From Scilla litardierei (Eukaryota; Streptophyta; Magnoliopsida; Asparagales; Asparagaceae), in NCBI GenBank assembly GCA_030789695.1, contig JAULAV010008685.1, forward strand, positions 1 to 64,000: a stretch of DNA of 64,000 nt, in the 5' to 3' direction. Both the position numbers and the translations under genes were made by a program. A model generated the notes under the pieces. That model saw only the letters and a program-made list of their open reading frames with translations, searched no databases and had not been told where the DNA came from. How positions within the stretch are numbered: the stretch's first letter is position 1; each line of letters starts with the position of its first letter. Positions 43,399 through 53,521 of the stretch are shown here, in pieces.

Positions 43399-45790
43399 TT
43401 AATAAAAAGATCTATATCTTCCAGAAAATTTAGAAAATAGCCCCAAACTAGGAAAACTAGTAAAAATGTCTATTGGAACCGGTAGATAGACATATTCAAC
43501 AGAAAAAATAATAGAAGATAAAGTAGGATATAAAAATCGTATCATTAAATAAAAAGATCCACTTACATAAAATGTAGAAAATAGCACCGAGCTGTAAAAA
43601 ATCCGCAAAAATGTCCGTTGGAACCGGCAGATCGCCATCTTCAACAGAAAAAATAAGTGAAGACAAAATTAGGCCAAAAATCATTTCATTTAATAAAAAG
43701 ATGCATATCTTTTAGAAAATTTAGAAAATATCCCCGAGGTCAGAATAATCTGCCAAAATGTTTGTTGGAATCGGCAAATCGTTATTTTCAACTGAACAAA
43801 AATAAGAGAAGACAAAATAAGGTCAAAATAATATTATTAAATAAAATGATGCATATCTTTCAGAAAATTCAGAAAATAGCCTTGATGTCAGAATGATATA
43901 CAAAAATGTCCTTTGGAACTGGACAATCACCATATTCAACAGAAAAATAAGGGAAGAAAAAATTAGGCAAAAAATCATATCATTTAATAAAAGATCCATA
44001 ACTTTTAGAAAATGTAGAAAAATAGTCTCGAGCTCAGAAAAATCCGCAAAAATATCCGTTGAAACTGGGAGATCTCCAACTTCAACTGAAAAAATAGAGG
44101 AGACAAAATTAGGCTAAAAATCATATTATTTAATAAAAAGATCCATATCTTCAATAAAATGTAGAAAATAGCTCCGAGTATAGAAAATCCGCAAAAATGT
44201 CTGTTGCAAAAGGGAGATTGCCATCTTCAACTGAAAAATAAGAGAAGACAAAATTAGGCCAAAATGATATCATTTAATAAAAAGATTCATATCTTGCAGA
44301 AAATGAAGAAAATAGCACGAGTTCAGAAAAATCGACAAAATGTCTGTTGAACATGGAGATAGCCATATTCAACTGAAAAATAGGAGAAGACAAAATTATG
44401 CCAAAAATCATATCATTTAATAAAAGATCCATATTTCTAGAAAATATAGAAAATAGCTCCGAGCTAAGTAAAATACGCAAAAATGTCAGTTTGAACCGGG
44501 AGATCATCATTTTAAACTGCAAAATAAGAGAAGACAAACATTAGGCTATAAAAATCATATCAATTAATATAATGATTCATATCTTACAAAAAATGAAGAA
44601 ATTTGTCAGGAGCTCAGAAAAAACCTCAAAAATGTCCGTTGGAACAGGAAGATCGCCATTTTCAACTAAAAAAATAAGAGAAGACAAATTTAGGCCAAAA
44701 TTCATAGCGTTTAATAAAAAGATACTCAACTTTTAGAAAATGTAGAAACTCGAGAGATCGCCATTTTCAACTGGAAAATAAGAGAAGACAAAGTTAGCGA
44801 AAAAAAATCCATATCTTCAATAAAATGTTAAAAATAGCTTCGAGCATAGGAAAATCCGCAAAAATGTCCGTTGGTATAGGGAGACCGCCATCTTTCATAA
44901 AATATAGAAAATAACCAAGAGCTCTGAAAAATCCGTAAAAATGTTCGTTGGAACCAGGAGATTGCCATCTTCAACTGAAAAAAGAGAAGACAAAATTAAG
45001 CCCCAAAATCGTATCATTTAATAAAAAATACATATCTTACAATAATGTAGAAAAATAGTCCGAAGCAAAGAAAAGTCCGCAAAAATGTACGTTGGAACCG
45101 GTAGATCGCCATCTTCACCTGAAAAAATATGAGAAGACAAAATTAGGCCAAAAAATCATATTATTTATTTAAAAGATCCATATCTTCAAGAAAATATAGA
45201 AAATAGACTAGGTCAAACAAATCCGCTAAAATGTTCGTTGGAACCAGGAGAACACCATTGTAATTGAAAAATAAGAGATGACATAATTAGGCTAAAAATC
45301 GTATCATCTAATAAAATGATTCATATCTTCCATAAAATGTAGGAAAATAGCCCAGACTAGAAAAATTAGTAAAATGTCCGTTGGAACCGGTAGATAGTCA
45401 TATTCAACTGAAAAAATAAGAGAAGACAAATGCTGGACATAAAAATCATATCAATTATTAAAAAGATCCATATCATACATGAAATATAGAAAATATCACC
45501 GAGCTGCGAAAAATCCGTAAAAATGTCTTTTGGAACCGGCAGATCGTCATTTTTAGCCGAAAAATAAGTGAAGACAAAAAAATTGGGTCAAAAATCAGAT
45601 CATTTAATCAAAAGATGCATTTCTTCCATAAAATTTAGAAAATAGCTCTGAGTTATAATAATCTGTAAAAATGTCTGTTAGAGTCGATAGATCGCCATCT
45701 TCAACTGAAAAAATAAGAGAAGACAAAATTAGGCCAAAAATCAAATCATTTAAAAACAACGTTATCTTCCAGATAGCTCCGAGCTAAGCC
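43399..45790 (+). repeat. 147-bp satellite array, about 16 monomers
   Basis: Forward orientation; ends inside a monomer at GCTCCGAGCTAAG. Monomer types near 43440-43760 return near 45355-45680, about 13 monomers later. Confidence 0.93.
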
Positions 45791-47011
45791 AAAAATCAAA
45801 TCTCTTATGCTAAGCACCATTGCCGAAACCCAGAAATTTTCATCGTCTTCACTCTTTGTGCTATCGATCGAGGGTCTTGCTTCTTCTTTGCCGTTACCAT
45901 CGCTCAAGCATCATCCGCTGAGAAAAACTTTGGGTTAGGGTTTCATCGATCTCATTTAAGTTCTAACTCTCGCATCTTGGTTGCTTTGAAGCTGGCGGGC
46001 CATGGCGTGCTTTCGCTCACTATGAAGCAGATTATGGAGGCCTATTGACAAGTCCAACTTCATTGTTGATGGATTTGACTCCCCACTCTCCAACGAAAAA
46101 GGGTCTATTCTTTTTTTCTCTTCAAAAGGGGTTCTTCCTGATTTTCTTGAGTGTAGTGAATTTTCTTTCAATATCACTAAATTCAGATGAAGCATACCCT
46201 AAATGCCGAATTTGCTTGATGATCTTTTTTGTATGTGGGGAAAAACATGGAAAGGAGTTGTTTTTCAAATATTCATTAGCACAAGGCAGTGATAAATAAG
46301 GTGAAGAGCTGAAAAAGTTTTGATTTTTCAATTGCACAACTATGAATTGTAGGTTTGAAATGAATCAGATTGGAGATTTTATTTTTTTAAATTCTTTGCT
46401 TTGTTCATCTACTTATCATCATGGTTTAAAAGTCGGCATTTTTAATTTCATGATTATATGAAAAATAGAGCATGTCATCAACGGTCGTTGGCTTTGTAGG
46501 ACTAACCGTAAAGACCCATGCGAGGCTTAACTTCTGCTACAAATTCCATTTGGTGATATATACTAGGATTTAGGAATTTAAGATTTAATTTCCTAAGCAA
46601 ACTGAATCCTTATAAATTAGGACATCAATTGTGGTTGATGATGCCATGAGGCTAATATTATGTGCTTATATTTGGATTTTGGAAAATTCGTAATTAATAT
46701 TTAATTGAATCAGATTCGTGATTAATATTGTGTTGACTTGTTTTCTTTTTAAGCATGAAGAATTTTAATGCTATACTTTCGTTTATTTTAATTACTTCTT
46801 TCTTTCTTAACTTATTTTTTTGACAAAAAAGTAGCGCTGGAAATCCTACTCATGCTCTATATCAATATATATGATAAGAAATTACGTTACGCGCCACATT
46901 TTACGAGATAAATGGGTTTCTCTAGTTTAACATTTTTTAGTTAAATGGGGATCTCTAGTTGATTTCTCTCTGTTTCTGATTGTTTTTATTGGAATTTTGT
47001 TTGAATTTTGC
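45791..47011. other. low-copy, gene-like sequence without a recognised gene
   Basis: Base composition changes to that of ordinary plant genic DNA: a C/T-rich 5'-UTR-like stretch with GTTAGGGTTTCATCGATC (about 45935), T-rich intron-like parts, and the branch-point and acceptor TTTTGCAG before 47012. A short frame at 46186-46220 reads SDEAYPKCRICL, reminiscent of the start of a RING-CH finger, but the rest of the finger is absent. This may be the 5' part of the broken transporter gene that follows, or a separate fragment. Confidence 0.35.
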
Positions 47012-47770
47012 AGGAAGAGAAGGCAAAAGTTATTCAAACCTTACTGTTTGTTGTTGGAATCAATACGCTGCTTCAGACCGATTTCGGCTGTCGGCTTCCG
47101 ACATTGATCGGAGTGTCGTTTATCTTCATCTTTCGACCCTTTCGATTTCTCAGTCACAGATTCTTTTACATTATTGACCCATATGAGGTTTATTTTAAAT
47201 CTCTCAGTGTGTTTATACTGTTTTTAATCTCTTAAATCATTTTCGATTTATTTGTTGGGTTGATGTATTAGAGATTTGAGTACACTATGAGGACAATACA
47301 TGGCGCTCTTATCACGGGATCGAGCTTGCAGATTCTTATGGGGTTTCCGGGCTTGTGGAGGATTGTGGCAGGTATTTGTTGTTTTGCTTTGTGAATTGCT
47401 TTGTTATTTTGGGAATTTCTTACCTTTGCAATCTCAGTTTCATCAAATTATTGATCCCAAAAGTATTATGAAGCCTATCTGAATGTTTTTTATAGCTAAA
47501 TTGGTGGTAAAATGTGTGTGTTTTTCCTTTCCTCAAAATATATAGGTGTCGCATAACCAAATTTGGGGTGTGATTTATACTTCTGCACAACCTTCACTCA
47601 ATTTTCTATTTATTTGTTGGGTTCATGTATTAGATATTTGAGTACACCATGATGACAATACAGGGCGCCCTTATCACGGGATCGAGCTTGCAGATTCTTA
47701 TGGGGTTTTCGGGCTTGTGGAGGATTGTGGTCAAGTATTTGTTGTTTTGCTTTGTGAATTGCTTGGTTAT
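47012..47770 (+). pseudogene. nucleobase-ascorbate transporter (NAT, xanthine/uracil permease family), exon fragments
   Basis: First exon piece 47012-47185: EEKAKVIQTLLFVVGINTLL then QTDFGCRLPTLIG, ending IIDPYE before a GT donor. This matches the plant NAT block after the second membrane segments; the middle (about 47115-47165) has compensating frame slips. Second piece 47275-47376: FEYTMRTIHGALITGSSLQI then MGFPGLWRIV, the next NAT exon. A further copy of that exon is at 47637-47770 (MMTIQGALITGSSLQILMGF). NAT proteins have about 520 residues and 12-14 membrane segments. Here only some 100 residues remain, with no start and no C-terminal half. Identification rests on the family motif as I know it. 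Confidence 0.75.
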
Positions 47771-47961
47771 TTTGGGAAGTTCTTGCATTTGCATTCTCAG
47801 TTTCATCAAGTTGTTTATCCCAAAAATATTATGAAGCCTATCTGAATGTTTTTGGCAAAATTGGTGGTAAAATGTATGTGTTTTCCTTTCCTCAAAAGAT
47901 ATAGGTGTCGCGTAACCAAATTTTGGGTGTGATTTATACTTTTGCACAACCTTCACTCAAA
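47241..47961 (+). repeat. tandem duplication of a 362-bp exon-plus-intron segment
   Basis: 47241-47602 and 47603-47961 align along their whole length, from TTTATTTGTTGGGTT to the TTCACTCAA end. Each copy carries the NAT exon GALITGSSLQILMGF. They differ by a modest number of substitutions and small indels (for example GTGGCAGG against GTGGTCAAG at the exon end). Confidence 0.85.
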
Positions 47962-48237
47962 TTTTCCCAGGCTGATAACTTTTCATGCTTTAAAAAGTGC
48001 TCTTCCATTGCTCTAGAATGCATGTATTATGTATTGATATTTCATGCAAAACTAAGTTCGCATATGCAGTGACATCATTATTTTCTAGCTGATGCCCAGT
48101 TGTACAACATGCTTGCACATTCTGTGTAGCACATGCTTGTTATTGGGCAGACTATGAATGTACTGAATCACTTGTGATATAATTAGGAATCTATTTTAAA
48201 TAGATGCTTTAACGTTTCTAGGATATTGTACGCCATG

Positions 48238-48423
48238 GCTCATTTATTCTTTGGTTTTTACATGAAAAGTACATATAATGGCTTTTCATCCAAAGTTGCT
48301 TCAATCAGGACCAAATTCTTAAAAGATTCATCATCTGTTATCAGTTTGCATCTAGAGGATGGAATCGTTATTAGAACAAAGGTATCTCAACAAGATTGGG
48401 CAATCACATATGGAAGATATTGA
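48238..48423 (+). pseudogene. unrecognised exon-like open segment
   Basis: The frame reads ...YNGFSSKVASIRTKFLKDSS then VISLHLEDGIVIRTKVSQQD, ending at TGA 48421. The composition is protein-like (low repeat, mixed charge) and unlike the flanking AT-rich DNA. I do not recognise the family; it does not fit a NAT transporter. Probably an exon fragment of another gene. Confidence 0.35.
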
Positions 48424-48899
48424 ATTGTTGTTTTAAAACTATTTTCCCCCGACTTGATCATCTTCTACCAATCAACTTTGTAACACTATGATATTTTGCT
48501 GGCCTTAAGACACATAAGAATAAGTTAAATGCAATTACAATGTTTAGAAAAGTTTTTGAAAAAAGGGAGAAAAAGAGCGTTGAACAAGTGACAATGATGA
48601 TTGTATGTGTTATGCTCTGAATCATATGCACATAATTTGCAATATTGATAGTAAATACTTGGAAAATGATAGTTTGTCGACAAAAAAGCTTTCGACTAGC
48701 TAATTAATAGTATGTAATTATGATGTGAATTGATGTGACTTGTGTATATAAAACAAGAAATATGGTTAGATAATTGCTTTGTTTCTTTTTATGTTTACTA
48801 TTTTTTAAGATTTGAAAGACTTCTATTCACCTTCCAGTTATCCCTTTTCACTTCTGTTACTTCTATATGCTTAATCCCTAATCAAAAATGTTTTGTTGG

Positions 48900-49105
48900 T
48901 GATCCAAAGGTACTACTCAGGTGTGATGGAATGCAATCCGTGGTGGCTCAATGGTTGGACTTGCAGCTCCCATTAGTTCTGGCAGGTCAGTTGTCCAGGG
49001 ATTGGCTATTTATCAAAAAGGCCACATGATGAAGAATGGGGTCCACCAATTCCTTTCAGATGGAAAAGGGCTGGTATCATTCCTCTTAATGACAAATAGG
49101 TCTAT
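48900..49105 (+). pseudogene. unrecognised gene fragment with broken frame
   Basis: One frame reads GGSMVGLAAPISSGRSVVQG then LAIYQKGH; after two stops the next frame reads EEWGPPIPFRWKRAGIIPLN. Both are clearly protein-like and probably belonged to one exon before a small indel near 49027. I cannot name the family. Confidence 0.4.
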
Positions 49106-50139
49106 TGTCTTTACCTTTTGTACTGCGCTAAGAGGTAAATCTCTCTCTTTCTCTGTCTCACACATGCACAGACATGCACAGACATGCATAGACACATGCA
49201 CCCCATTTTCTAATGACAAGGACTAGCTTATATACCTACGGTTAATTAAGTTTTGAAAGATTGCATTGAAAATTAACCTCCCCAACTGATCTGCATATTA
49301 ATCCCACACCAAACTTGAATGGTGGTGAGTATTTTCATGACTGAAGAGATTGTATTACTAAAAACCAATGCGATTCTGAAAAAACGATCGCTTTCTTTTT
49401 ATGGGCAGAGTCGTCTAGTTGCACATGAAGTATTAACATTATGTGGGTTAGGCGAGGGCAAGGGCAGCCCGGGCAGCGAATGTGTTAGGCAAGGAGGAAT
49501 GGCACATCATATGTAGCGGCAACATGTATAAAAACTACTTTTTATGGTTTATGTTCTTTTTCTAATTATTTTTATAATGTTTTCACACAAAAAAACACAC
49601 ACTTATTAAATGTTTGTTGAAACTAATTTTTACGGTAGTAGAGACCGGCCGTTCTTCATGGGTCTGAGCGGGTCTTTGTTTGTATCAAGCATGACGGCTC
49701 GCGCATACACCATGGGGGACGATTACGTCTGGGTTTTGGAGGCCGATGATGAAGGGGGATTGCTGATAGGGAGAGGAAGCTTGTGCTCCGTCCACTACCA
49801 CCGGTCGACGACGAAGGGGCATGACTGAGAGGAACAGTGTTGTGTCCACCACAGCCATGAGTGTTGTTGTAACTCTATGTCAATACTTGTTTGTCATATG
49901 TAGTTAGTTGACTGATGTATGATATCAGCAACGATATGCAAATTTTGTAAAAAAAATTATGTCACTTTAGTTTTTGAAAAAGATGAGGAAATAAAAACTG
50001 TGTTATCTCGATGAATAATGAATGTGGTTTGAATAATATTGTGTGTGTGTGTTCATCAGGATGTGTACAACTACTGCATGGAGATTTGGAATAACTGTAG
50101 CCGCATTTTCTTTTTAATTTTTTACATTTTCTGCAATGT
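49106..50139. other. intergenic AT-rich sequence
   Basis: Contains a short CACATGCACAGACATGCA microsatellite (about 49161-49202). A GC-richer stretch at 49640-49830 with an open frame I cannot relate to any family is also present. Nothing else supported. Confidence 0.4.
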
Positions 50140-50470
50140 TTTATAGAAGTTGTAATAACTGTTAGACAACATTTTATAGAAGTTATAAAAGAGTTTTAAA
50201 CAACTATTTAAACTAGTTGTAATAGAAGTTTACACAATCTTTTATAAACGTTGTAATATAAGTTTACACAACTCTTAAAGAAAGTTGTAATAGTGCTTTA
50301 CACAACTTTTATAAACGTTGTAATAAAAGTTTACACAACTTTTATTAAAAGTTGTAATAGAAGTTTACAAAACATTTATTAAAAGTTGTAATATCTTTAT
50401 ACACAACCTTTTCTAAACGTTGTAATAGAAGTTTACACAACGTTTAAAAAAATTTGTAATATTTATCAAT
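50140..50470. repeat. tandem 33-34 bp repeat with internal inverted repeat
   Basis: TTGTAAT recurs near 50218, 50251, 50285, 50318, 50352, 50386 and 50419. The unit is GTTGTAATAGAAGTTTACACAAC-like without its middle, and pairs GTTGTAA with TTACACAAC. Such arrays occur in subterminal regions of CACTA transposons, but no CACTA terminus was found here. Confidence 0.7.
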
Positions 50471-50544
50471 TACAACATTTGCTTACAACATACAGAAAAA
50501 GTGGTCGAAGGAGCCGACCCTATTACAACTTTGCATATTACAAC

Positions 50545-51515
50545 TGTTACGACCTGATGGTCGGCCTAGAAAATGAAGGCCCATATAGTTGAAGCCCAAG
50601 CGAATAGGCTAGCCGGAACAAGAGCGAGCCCAAATGAGAAGCTCGCCGCTCGCCTGGCTAATCGAGAAGCTCGCCATACAAATCGAGAGAGAGGCTTGTC
50701 CAACTAGTCAAGCGGTAAGCTCGCCAGCCAAGCGTAGAGATCGATCGACAAGGCGAAGCTCGCTTTGACAACCTAGGCAGGAGGGTCGACCGGAGGAAGC
50801 TGTGGATGTCAAGCTCGGGCGCAAGCTTGACTCTCTCTAAGGGCAACCCTCGACGACCAGGCAGCCCATAAATATCTCTGACCAAGTGACGTGGGGCCAC
50901 CCACGCCTCCAATTAATGCCCAAGGTTAAGGAATAGAACTGATGGCCGCCCGTCATGTCCCCATTAATGCCTGATTAAGGCGGTGCTAAAATATCTCTGA
51001 CACTCTTGCAGACCCATCGCATCCCTAATAATACTCCAGCAAAGCGCCAGCTGGACCCCAGCTAAGCAGAAGCAACAACTGATTGGACAGTGATCAACCG
51101 ACTCTCCCCACTATAAATACCCCCCTCTAGCCATCAACGAGGGGGTTGGTTGGTAGCAATAAAAAACTCTCATTTACAAATTAGGCCGAATATCATCCAC
51201 ATATATGTGCCTTCCACGCAAGCTTGCCACGTTAGGTCGCTTTACACTAAGATCGGCCAGTGTGTCCCGCCTCCTTCTAACAAGTCGTTTACTGACTTTA
51301 CCATCGGTGAGGCCACGGGTTGACAGTCAACCCAGCCTTTCTGACAAGCTGCTCGTTGTGCAGGAAGATCAGCCACTCTTCCAAGCGGTCGGCGACCTTC
51401 GAGCGATCTTGAATCTGGCGTATATCCTCTATTAAGACCCAATTAACATGAAATCACCGTACTCTTGATTCCCCTTTGTATAAATCTCATTGTTAGGGGG
51501 ATTTGACCTGCAACA
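50545..51515 (+). repeat. 5' LTR of the truncated element (971 bp)
   Basis: TGTTACGACC...CTGCAACA, preceded by ACAAC. TATAAATA at 51112-51119. The PBS TGGCGTTGTCTGTGGGAA follows at 51518-51535, differing from other copies in bases 6-7. Confidence 0.82.
51317..51333 (+). promoter_or_regulatory. divergent version of the LTR leader hairpin
   Basis: GGGTTGACAGTCAACCC, a perfect 7-bp stem with a 3-base loop. It stands between CTGACTTTACCATCGGTGAG and TTCTGACAAGC...GTGCAGGAAGA, the counterparts of the flanks around 33519-33539. Sequence changed, pairing kept. Confidence 0.5.
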
Positions 51516-51550
51516 ATTGGCGTTGTCTGTGGGAACGAAGGGTTACACTC

Positions 51551-52138
51551 ATGTCTGGCTCTGCACATACTCGTAACAATTCCCGCCATGGCAAGTCACC
51601 CGACGTCACCCCACCGCCACCTCCAAGAAAGCTGGGATGACTCGAGGCACTAATCAATAACACTCTGAGGTCTCCCTTGGCCGAGGAGCCTCGTTCTCCC
51701 GGAAGGACCCCCCGCTGGATCTGCCCATTGAGGGGTCGACGGCTATCATACAGGCTGCGACATGCAACGTCCATGCAAACTTTGCGGCCTTCACCAAGAT
51801 GATGGAAGACTGGGTCACCGCCAGACTCGTGGGGCCCCCTCTGCCCGAAGGCTCCCATAGACCCCCCGAATGTGAGGCAGGACCTCCTTCCCCAGTTCGA
51901 ATAGGAAGTTGTCACTCGACAAAGGCATCTCGGTGAGGAAGATGTTGTTTGACCACGATAGCTGACCATCGCCGTGAGGGAGATGCTCTAAGAGAGGAGC
52001 TGAGGAGTCCCCTATGAGGCGGCCCAGGGAGTACGAAATTTCCCTAGGCCAAATCTCGTTGCTGAAAGTCATCGGTACAGGAGGTCACGGACCCCGAGAC
52101 AAGAAGAACTCCTGCATCTGAGCAGAAGCCCCCGTCGG
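51551..52138 (+). pseudogene. gag remnant of the truncated element
   Basis: A short frame starting MSGSAHTRNNSRHGKSPDV after the PBS, then only broken frames. It fits the position and composition of a gag N-terminus; no gag core motif is readable. Confidence 0.5.
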
Positions 52139-53515
52139 TCAGGACGCCGTTCTCCTTGGCGTAATGATCACCAAGCAAGGGATTGAGGCAAACCCTGACA
52201 AGATATCCGACTTCATCAACATGAGTGAGCTGAGGACGATCAGAGACTTACAAAGGCTGAATGGGCAGATCGCCACACTGAGGAGATTCCTGTCAAAGTC
52301 CACCAAGAGGTTCCTCCCATTCTTTTGCGGAAGGCCCTCAGTATGAAGAAAGGGGCGAGGAAGAAAGTCGAGTTGGACGACTCTTGCACCCAAGCCTTTG
52401 GCGAGCTGAAAGCTTATCTGCAAAGCACATCGCTGCTTGCGAAGCCAGAGGAAGGAGAGCGGCTTGGCCTCATCTAGCCGCCACAGAGGAGGCCGTCAGC
52501 TCGGTCCTAATCAAAGAAGATGTAGGCACCCAGAGGCTGGTCTACTATACCAGCCGAGTGCTCCAGGAGGCAGAAACCCGTTATAGCCTTACATAGAAGT
52601 TTGCCTACTGCTTAACCATGATAGCGAGGAAGCTTGCCATACTTCCAAGCGCATACCATCCTGGTCGACCCTAACTCGTCGCTCGAGAAGAATCTAAAGA
52701 GGTTGGAGAGATCAGGCCGGATGATGAATTGGAGCATCAAACTTAGCGAGTTTGACATCGTCTACAAGCCCAAGGCGACGATCAAGGGTCGGGCACTGGC
52801 GGATTTCGTGGAAGAATGCACGGTCGAAGAGCTTGTTGAAGCTTCACCGGATGTTCAGCCGGGCATGAAACAACAGAAGCCCGCCATCAAAGACCCCTCA
52901 ACATCCCCCCGATCTGAGGGAGAGCGATGGATCATCCATGTAGATGGATATGCCACAGGCTCGGAGAGCAGAGCCGGCATCGTACTAGAGACCCCCGAAG
53001 GAGCTTGCTGGAGTATGCACTCTGCTTCAATTTTTCAGCGACCAACAATGTGGTTGAGTACGAGGCCACTCTCAAAACTCTACTGAGCACTTGGGTCAAC
53101 AAATGTGTTGTTGATTAGCAACTTGAGGCTCGTCGTCCAACATATACAAGGCAGCTCGAAGCTAGGGAGGACCTGGTGAAGCGTTATCTAAAGTGCACCC
53201 CGGCCAACCTTCAAAAGTTCAGAAGGGCAGAGATCCAGCATCTGCCCCGATCAAACAATCTCTGGGCCAATGTACTCTCAAAGTTGGCATCTTCTTCTTC
53301 GGCCGAGATAGGAAAGGCCATCTACGTCGAGAGCCTGCTGACACCAAGTATTGAAGAAGGCGAGCTGCTATGCGTCGACTAGGAGCCAACGTGGATAAGC
53401 CCAATCATAACATACTTGGAGACCGGAGCCTTGCCCGGAGACTGGCTAGAAGCACGGACGATTGAAAGACATGCCTTGATGTTCGTGATCTTCAACGGCG
53501 AGCTTTATCGGAAGC
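52139..53515 (+). pseudogene. pol fragment: RT end, RNase H, second RNase H, integrase start
   Basis: Readable blocks: KQGIEANPDKISDFINMSEL and LQRLNGQIATLRRFLSKSTK (RT connection), EEAVSSVLIKEDVG and YYTSRVLQEAETRYSLT (RNase H), IIHVDGYATGS, LPRSNNLWANVLSKLASSSS (second RNase H) and GELYRKR (start of integrase). They align with 35500-36900. Many stops and frameshifts. The acidic residue of AEYEA is changed in context and the frame is lost at about 53040. Confidence 0.85.
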
Positions 53516-53521
53516 GTCACG

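Larger units (their letters stand above)
50545..53521 (+). mobile_element. 3'-truncated Tat-type LTR retrotransposon
   Basis: 5' LTR 50545-51515, PBS 51518-51535, a gag N-terminal remnant (about 51551-52138), then directly the end of RT, both RNase H domains and the first part of integrase, ending at 53521 where inverted satellite begins. The protease, most of RT, the rest of integrase, the 3' end and the 3' LTR are missing. Its LTR differs from the other subfamilies but keeps the same leader layout. Confidence 0.82.

Noticed and set aside
46186..46299. Possible RING-CH (CRICL) zinc finger
   Set aside because: Only the first Cys pair is present; the remaining ligands are missing in all frames.
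49610..49828. GC-richer 72-codon frame with DDYVWVLEADDEGG
   Set aside because: No recognisable family, no splice or start context; mentioned only as part of the intergenic stretch.
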